Shown here: positions 7,574 through 11,399 of the stretch, in pieces | Position numbering within the stretch: the first letter of the stretch is position 1 | How the letters are laid out: every line of letters begins with the position of its first letter | Assembly: GCA_026785765.1 (NCBI GenBank) | Contig: JAJAZK010000195.1 | Span: 1-11,399, forward strand | DNA from: Rhodoferax sp. | GTDB lineage: Bacteria; Pseudomonadota; Gammaproteobacteria; Burkholderiales; Burkholderiaceae_C | Reading direction: 5' to 3' | DNA: 11,399 bases | Made by a program: the position numbers and the translations under genes | The notes under the pieces: generated by a model | Databases searched by the model: none | What the model saw: only the letters and a program-made list of their open reading frames with translations | What the model was told of the DNA's origin: nothing

Positions 7574-8572
7574 ATGGCTATCAAGATCGGCATCAATGGC
7601 TTCGGTCGAATCGGACGCATGGTATTTCGCGCCGCTGTCCAGAACTTCAAAAATATCGAAGTGGTCGCTATCAATGATTTACTGGAGCCAGACTACCTGG
7701 CATACATGCTGCAATTCGACTCGGTCCATGGCCGCTTCAAGGGCGATATCGCAGTGCAGGGCAACACCTTGGTAGTGAACGGCCACAAGATTCGCCTGAC
7801 CGCACACAAGGATCCGGCCGCGCTCAACTGGGGCGAGGTGGGCGCCGACATCGTGATCGAGGCCACCGGTTTGTTCCTGACCAGGGACACCGCGCAAAAG
7901 CATATTGATGCGGGCGCAAAAAAGGTCATTCTGTCGGCACCGAGCAAGGACGACACACCGATGTTTGTCTTTGGCGTGAACGACAAGACCTATGCCGGCC
8001 AGGCCATCATCTCGAATGCCTCCTGCACCACCAATTGCCTGGCGCCACTGGCCAAGGTGCTGCACGACAACTGGGGTATCAAGCGCGGCTTGATGACCAC
8101 GGTGCATGCCACCACCGCGACCCAGAAAACCGTGGACGGACCGTCCAACAAGGACTGGCGCGGTGGCCGCGGCATCCTGGAGAACATCATCCCCTCGTCC
8201 ACCGGTGCGGCCAAGGCAGTTGGCGTGGTGATCCCGGAGCTCAACAAGAAGCTCACCGGCATGGCATTCCGGGTCCCGACCTCGGACGTGTCGGTGGTGG
8301 ACCTGACGGCGGAACTGAACCGCGAGACCACCTATGCGCAGATCTGTGCCGCCATGAAGGCCGCGTCAGAAGGCTCCATGAAAGGCGTGATGGGTTACAC
8401 GGATGCCAAAGTGGTCTCTACCGATTTTCGCGGTGAAAGCTGCACCTCGGTGTTCGACGCTGACGCCGGCATGGCACTCGACAGCACCTTCGTCAAGGTG
8501 GTGGCCTGGTACGACAACGAGTGGGGATACTCCTGCAAAGTGCTGGAGATGGCGCAAGTCGTGGCCAGGTAA
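7574..8572 (+). CDS. gap: Glyceraldehyde-3-phosphate dehydrogenase, type I, NAD-dependent
   Basis: Interconverts glyceraldehyde-3-phosphate, NAD+ and phosphate with 1,3-bisphosphoglycerate; cytoplasmic tetramer. It has 332 aa, full family length. The Rossmann motif INGFGRIGR (7-15) is followed by VVAINDLL, whose Asp35 indicates NAD rather than NADP use. The catalytic site SNASCTTNCLAPLAK (147-161) gives Cys151, with His178 in TTVHATTATQ. WYDNEWGYSCKVLEM near the C-terminus is the usual family end. GGAG at 7561-7564, 9 nt before the ATG, decides the start even though the frame is open back to 7430. The 49-bp gap after tkt shows no hairpin with a T-run, so tkt and gap are probably co-transcribed. 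That pairing is familiar from several betaproteobacteria. Confidence 0.98.
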   Translation: MAIKIGINGFGRIGRMVFRAAVQNFKNIEVVAINDLLEPDYLAYMLQFDSVHGRFKGDIAVQGNTLVVNGHKIRLTAHKDPAALNWGEVGADIVIEATGLFLTRDTAQKHIDAGAKKVILSAPSKDDTPMFVFGVNDKTYAGQAIISNASCTTNCLAPLAKVLHDNWGIKRGLMTTVHATTATQKTVDGPSNKDWRGGRGILENIIPSSTGAAKAVGVVIPELNKKLTGMAFRVPTSDVSVVDLTAELNRETTYAQICAAMKAASEGSMKGVMGYTDAKVVSTDFRGESCTSVFDADAGMALDSTFVKVVAWYDNEWGYSCKVLEMAQVVAR

Positions 8573-8580
8573 CGGCAGCG

Positions 8581-9489
8581 GTGCAACACAACGCGGCACG
8601 CGGGATCGCGTTCCTGTGCCTGGGTGTTTTTGTTTTCTCGTTGCAGGACGCGATTGTCAAACAGGTCAGTGGCGCTTACCCGCTGACCCAGGTGCTGGTG
8701 TTGCGGGCGCTGGTGGCGGGTCCGATCCTGTTGGTGCTCGTGCAAATGGAAGTCGGATGGCGCGCTATCTTCGCTTCCGGTTTCTGGCCCTTGACAGTGC
8801 GCGCCGGCCTGATGTTTGTCGCCTACATGGCCTACTACCTGGCATTTCCGGCCTTGCCGCTGGCCGACGCAGTAGCTCTTTACTTCACCGTGCCGCTGTT
8901 TGTTACCGTGCTTGCCGGGCCTTTTCTGGGTGAGCGCGCGAATTGGCAGGTCTGGGCGGCGGTGGCGGTGGGTTTTGTCGGGGTCATGGTCATGCTGCAG
9001 CCGGGCAGCGGCCTGTTCAACCCGGCCGCCTTGTTGTCCCTGTTAGCGGCCGCAATGTATGCCGGCTCCATGTTGATGGCGCGGTCTCTCGGGGCGGTCC
9101 AGGCCGCCTCCGTAATGTCGTTTTATCAAAATGCCGTATTCCTTGTCGCAGCGGCAGTTGTTGCTGCGTGCCTGCATGCGCTGGGCATCGTCCATGCCGA
9201 GCACCCCAGTCTGTTGTTCCTGGTGCGGCCCTGGGTGATGCCGAACTGGTGGGACGGCATGTTGATCGCGTCGTGTGGTGTGGTCGCCGCGGCCGGCATC
9301 ATGTTGCTGACCTCGGCGTACAAAGTCGCGAAGGCGAACGTGGTTGCGCCGTTTGAGTATTCAGGGGTGTTGTGGGCTCCGTTGTGGGGCCTGTTGTTCT
9401 TTGCCGAAGTGCCGCGCCTCACCACCGTTGCCGGGGCGGCATTGATTGTTGGCGCAGGCTTGGTTGCCTTGCGCGTGGGAAGACACTAA
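8581..9489 (+). CDS. EamA/DMT-superfamily inner-membrane transporter
   Basis: A 302-aa integral membrane protein with two EamA repeats and about ten helices. Approximate spans are 7-26, 34-55, 69-88, 91-113, 122-140, 148-166, 175-200, 227-246, 254-274 and 281-298. Family cues are the polar SLQDAIVKQVS after helix 1, the FTVPLFVTVLAGPFLGER segment (102-119) and APFEYSGVLWAPLWGLLFFAE (256-276) in the second repeat. The frame is open from GTG 8521, but that would overlap gap by 52 bases. GTG 8581 gives a normal short N-terminus and has AGG 11 nt upstream, so I chose it. It lies 8 bp after gap and 25 bp before tmpA. Family members move amines, amino acids, purines or similar metabolites; the substrate here cannot be read from sequence. 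Its place before tmpAB suggests a link to quaternary-amine or phosphonate traffic, as inference only. Confidence 0.88.
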   Translation: MQHNAARGIAFLCLGVFVFSLQDAIVKQVSGAYPLTQVLVLRALVAGPILLVLVQMEVGWRAIFASGFWPLTVRAGLMFVAYMAYYLAFPALPLADAVALYFTVPLFVTVLAGPFLGERANWQVWAAVAVGFVGVMVMLQPGSGLFNPAALLSLLAAAMYAGSMLMARSLGAVQAASVMSFYQNAVFLVAAAVVAACLHALGIVHAEHPSLLFLVRPWVMPNWWDGMLIASCGVVAAAGIMLLTSAYKVAKANVVAPFEYSGVLWAPLWGLLFFAEVPRLTTVAGAALIVGAGLVALRVGRH

Positions 9490-9500
9490 AGTCTGACCAT

Positions 9501-9505
9501 GGGGG
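9501..9505 (+). promoter_or_regulatory. Ribosome binding site deciding the tmpA start
   Basis: A GGGGG run lies 9 nt before ATG 9515 but directly abuts the in-frame ATG at 9506. Normal spacing favours 9515, giving a protein that begins MTENLRAEL. Confidence 0.5.
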
Positions 9506-9514
9506 ATGCGTTTG

Positions 9515-10642
9515 ATGACTGAAAACTTGCGGGCGGAGCTGACTGACGGCGCGGTTACGCTATTTCGGCCGAATGCCGCCGCCTGGCGCCTGAGCAATGA
9601 CTGGTTGCGCGACAACTGCCGCTGTGCCGCATGTCGCCACCCCGGCAACGGCCAGAAGCTCTACGCGATCGTCGATCTGCCGGACCAGCTGCAAGCGTTG
9701 CAAGCCGAACTGATGGCCGACGCTTCGCTGCAGGTGCGCTGGTCGGACGGCCATCTGTCGTCGTACCGGTCGGCTTGGCTGCAAACGCACGACCTGGCCG
9801 CGTCGGCGCGCGCGCAACGCCATGTTGTGCCACAGTTTTGGGATGCACAAATCAGCCGGCAACTGCCGCTCGCGGACTGGCCTGCGCTGCTGGTCGACCC
9901 GGCGCTGGAGCTGGCGTGGCTGGATCGTTTTTGCGCGCTGGGTTTTGGCGTCTTGCGCCAAGTGCCAGTCGAGTCGGGCATGGTGGCCCAGGTGGGGGAC
10001 CGGCTCGGTTTTGTACGCGTCACCAACTACGGTCGGTTGTTTGACGTGATCTCGGTGCCCAATCCGACCAATCTGGCCTACACGGCGGTGGGTCTGGGTG
10101 TGCATTCCGACAACCCGTACCGCGACCCTTCACCGGGTGTGCAGTTGCTGCATTGCCTGGTTGGCGAGGCGCCCGGTGGCGACACGATTTTGGTGGACGG
10201 GTTCCATGCGGCCAGTCTGTTGCGTGCTGAAGACCCGGCAGCTTTCGAGCTGTTGTGCCGCGTGCCGATGGGTTTTCGATATGCCGATGACCACACTGAC
10301 CTGGTGGCGCGCCAGAACCTGATCTCGGTAGATAGCGATGGGGTGGTTTGTTCGGTGCATTTCAACAACCGCTCGGCGGATTGGCTGGATGCGCCCGCCG
10401 ACCTGGTGGCGCCCTGGTACGCCGCCTATCGGGCTTTTGCCAAAATCCTGAAGCGCCCCGCGCTCGAAGCCGTGTTCCGGCTCGAGCCGGGTGACTGCGT
10501 GGTGATGCGAAACGACCGTACCTTGCATGGCCGCACGGCGTTCGATCCTTCCCGTGGACGGCGCCATCTGCAAGGTTGTTACATCGACCTGGACGCGATC
10601 CGCAGCCGCGTGCTGGTGTTGCAGCGCAGCCTGGCAGCTTGA
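9515..10642 (+). CDS. tmpA: Gamma-butyrobetaine-hydroxylase-like Fe/2OG oxygenase, predicted 2-(trimethylamino)ethylphosphonate dioxygenase (TmpA)
   Basis: Predicted to hydroxylate C1 of 2-(trimethylamino)ethylphosphonate (TMAEP) using Fe(II), O2 and 2-oxoglutarate. It has 375 aa from ATG 9515 (378 from ATG 9506). The N-terminal GBBH-like zinc domain (about 1-95) shows DNCRCAACRH with Cys35, Cys37 and Cys40, plus His80 (SDGH), the same ligand set as human BBOX1. The C-terminal TauD/TfdA domain has His197 and Asp199 (GVHSDNPYRDP), GVQLLHC and distal His338 (RTLHGRTAF). Arg350 (RRHLQG) is placed to bind 2-oxoglutarate. It is typically annotated as gamma-butyrobetaine dioxygenase, but it is followed 10 bp later by a PhnZ-like HD oxygenase. 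That pairing is characteristic of TmpA/TmpB, characterised in Leisingera, whose TmpA had been misannotated in just this way. HSDNPYR in place of the BBOX HTDYP also hints at another substrate. A carnitine-pathway enzyme is the main alternative. Confidence 0.8.
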   Translation: MTENLRAELTDGAVTLFRPNAAAWRLSNDWLRDNCRCAACRHPGNGQKLYAIVDLPDQLQALQAELMADASLQVRWSDGHLSSYRSAWLQTHDLAASARAQRHVVPQFWDAQISRQLPLADWPALLVDPALELAWLDRFCALGFGVLRQVPVESGMVAQVGDRLGFVRVTNYGRLFDVISVPNPTNLAYTAVGLGVHSDNPYRDPSPGVQLLHCLVGEAPGGDTILVDGFHAASLLRAEDPAAFELLCRVPMGFRYADDHTDLVARQNLISVDSDGVVCSVHFNNRSADWLDAPADLVAPWYAAYRAFAKILKRPALEAVFRLEPGDCVVMRNDRTLHGRTAFDPSRGRRHLQGCYIDLDAIRSRVLVLQRSLAA

Positions 10643-10652
10643 GGAACCAACC

Positions 10653-11204
10653 ATGAAATCCAATCCACTGGAGCTGATCCACGCCGCCTTTGCCCGGCGT
10701 GGTCACGAGGGCTACGGCGAGGGCGTCAGCCAGCTCGACCATGCCCGGCAATGTGGCGCTTTTGCCGAGCGCGATGGCGCAACGCCAGCGCTTGTCGCAG
10801 CGGCTTTTTTGCACGACATCGGTCACCTGTTACACGACATGCCGCAAGACGTGGCCGACAGCGGCATCGACACCCAGCACGAAGCCAGCGGCTCGGCCTG
10901 GTTGTCACAGTACTTTGGAGCCGAGGTAACCGAGCCGGTGCGTTTGCATGTGGCTGCGAAACGTTACCTGGCCAGCAATGAGCCAGGTTATCTTGAGCAA
11001 CTCTCGGAGGCGTCAAAGTTGTCGCTGCGACTGCAGGGCGGCCCTTTTAGCGCGCAGCAGGTGCGCGAGTTCGAGGCGCAGACGTTCTTTGCCGACGCGG
11101 TGCGCCTGCGGCGCTGGGATGAAGAGGGAAAAATCGTCGGCTTCCAGGGGCCGGATGTACACCACTTCGATACGGTCGTCACCGCCTGCCTGAATACGCC
11201 ATGA
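10653..11204 (+). CDS. tmpB: HD-domain mixed-valence diiron oxygenase, predicted (R)-1-hydroxy-2-(trimethylamino)ethylphosphonate oxygenase (TmpB, PhnZ-like)
   Basis: Predicted to cleave the C-P bond of the TmpA product with O2, giving glycine betaine and phosphate. It has 183 aa, close to PhnZ (about 190). Probable iron ligands follow PhnZ spacing: His30 (SQLDHA), His54-Asp55 (FLHDIGH), His76 (TQHEASG), His99 (RLHVAAKRYL) and Asp148 (FFADAVRLRRWD). His58 matches the extra PhnZ active-site histidine, and Lys103 in AAKRYL is in the conserved phosphonate-binding region. The segment YGEGVSQLDH (21-30), with Tyr21 and Glu23, resembles the PhnZ gate segment. This is the HD family known from phosphonate degradation operons, related to myo-inositol oxygenase. 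GAGG at 10641-10644, 8 nt before ATG 10653, fixes the start; the tmpA stop is just upstream. Activity on hydroxylated 2-aminoethylphosphonate (PhnZ itself) is the alternative. Confidence 0.85.
   Translation: MKSNPLELIHAAFARRGHEGYGEGVSQLDHARQCGAFAERDGATPALVAAAFLHDIGHLLHDMPQDVADSGIDTQHEASGSAWLSQYFGAEVTEPVRLHVAAKRYLASNEPGYLEQLSEASKLSLRLQGGPFSAQQVREFEAQTFFADAVRLRRWDEEGKIVGFQGPDVHHFDTVVTACLNTP
11201..11204 (+). other. ATGA stop/start overlap between tmpB and the next gene
   Basis: The TGA ending tmpB (11202-11204) shares bases with the ATG at 11201. Such overlaps usually mark translational coupling, so they indicate that the downstream oxygenase belongs to the tmpAB operon. Confidence 0.6.
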
Positions 11205-11399
11205 ACGGCCACACCATCCCCCGGGTTGACGTTGGCGGCCTGTTTGGCAGTGATGAACCGGCGCGCCGGGCCGTGGGCCGTGGGCTACCCGCCCCCCCCC
11301 GCCCTGAGGGGATGATGGTGATAACCCGCCGGGCCCCAATGGGCCGGGTGGGCGCCCCCCCCCCCCCCCAAATTATGGGGCCAATGAAGTTTGCTGAGC
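11201..11399 (+). CDS. N-terminal start of an isopenicillin-N-synthase-like Fe/2OG oxygenase, partial, sequence degraded at the edge
   Basis: The ATG at 11201 overlaps the tmpB stop (ATGA), a typical translationally coupled junction. The first ~24 residues include IPRVDVGGLFGSDEPARRAV, which looks like the DIOX_N start of isopenicillin-N-synthase-family 2-oxoglutarate oxygenases: the IPxxDxxxLF pattern followed by a charged helix. After about 11275 the frame is still open, but the translation becomes implausible (runs of Pro and Gly) around two C homopolymers, probably because of base errors. No catalytic residues lie within the window. The family call rests on about 25 residues, so it is tentative. 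Confidence 0.5.
   Translation, partial: MNGHTIPRVDVGGLFGSDEPARRAVGRGLPAPPRPEGMMVITRRAPMGRVGAPPPPQIMGPMKFAE
11275..11399. other. Low-quality or artefactual contig-end sequence
   Basis: This stretch has a 9-C run (11292-11300), a 15-C run (11355-11369) and many repeated G triplets and quadruplets. Coding similarity stops abruptly here. No biological repeat structure is visible. It reads like errors at the end of a read or contig, and annotation should not rely on it. Confidence 0.6.

Noticed and set aside
8521..8580. Upstream GTG start for the DMT transporter
   Set aside because: It would overlap the conserved gap C-terminus by 52 bases and add a non-membrane tail unusual for the family; GTG 8581 fits better.
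9515..10642. Carnitine-biosynthesis gamma-butyrobetaine hydroxylase
   Set aside because: It is similar in fold and zinc domain, but no carnitine genes are nearby and the next gene is a phosphonate-type HD oxygenase. Kept only as the alternative call.

Overview
The window is GC-rich proteobacterial DNA. Gene density is about one gene per 1.2 kb and no gene-free stretch exceeds 300 bases. The MaeB, transketolase, GAPDH and MurU sequences, and the tkt-gap pairing, look most like a betaproteobacterium (Burkholderiales/Comamonadaceae type). That assignment is from memory of those families and is only moderately sure. Nothing in the window is an RNA gene, IS element, CRISPR array or phage gene.

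Layout. Minus strand, left part (1-5285): a malic enzyme-phosphotransacetylase fusion (maeB), cut by the left edge, with its own upstream spacer. Next comes a tight three-gene operon read right to left: murU (MurNAc-1-phosphate uridylyltransferase), pepP (Xaa-Pro aminopeptidase P), and a PhyH-family Fe(II)/2-oxoglutarate dioxygenase that resembles animal PHYHD1. The spacers inside it are 7 and 6 bp. A 151-bp divergent spacer (5286-5436) separates this block from the plus-strand genes.

Plus strand, right part (5437-11399): transketolase (tkt) and type I GAPDH (gap), then a 10-TM EamA/DMT transporter only 8 bp after gap. These are followed by two non-heme iron oxygenases that match the TmpA/TmpB pair: a gamma-butyrobetaine-hydroxylase-like Fe/2OG enzyme and a PhnZ-like HD-domain mixed-valence diiron oxygenase. 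The start of a further Fe/2OG (isopenicillin-N-synthase-like) oxygenase overlaps the tmpB stop codon. The last ~120 bases contain long C runs and degrade into improbable coding sequence, so they look like poor-quality contig-end sequence.

How it works together. The left block is housekeeping metabolism (malate/pyruvate, peptidoglycan recycling, peptide trimming) with one uncharacterised oxygenase. tkt-gap is pentose-phosphate/glycolytic. The most interesting part is the predicted tmpAB module, which should hydroxylate 2-(trimethylamino)ethylphosphonate and then oxidatively cleave its C-P bond, giving glycine betaine and phosphate. It sits on one strand with short gaps behind tkt-gap-DMT, with a candidate third oxygenase behind it. 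The pathway assignment is homology-based; the links to the transporter and the third oxygenase are inference from gene order.
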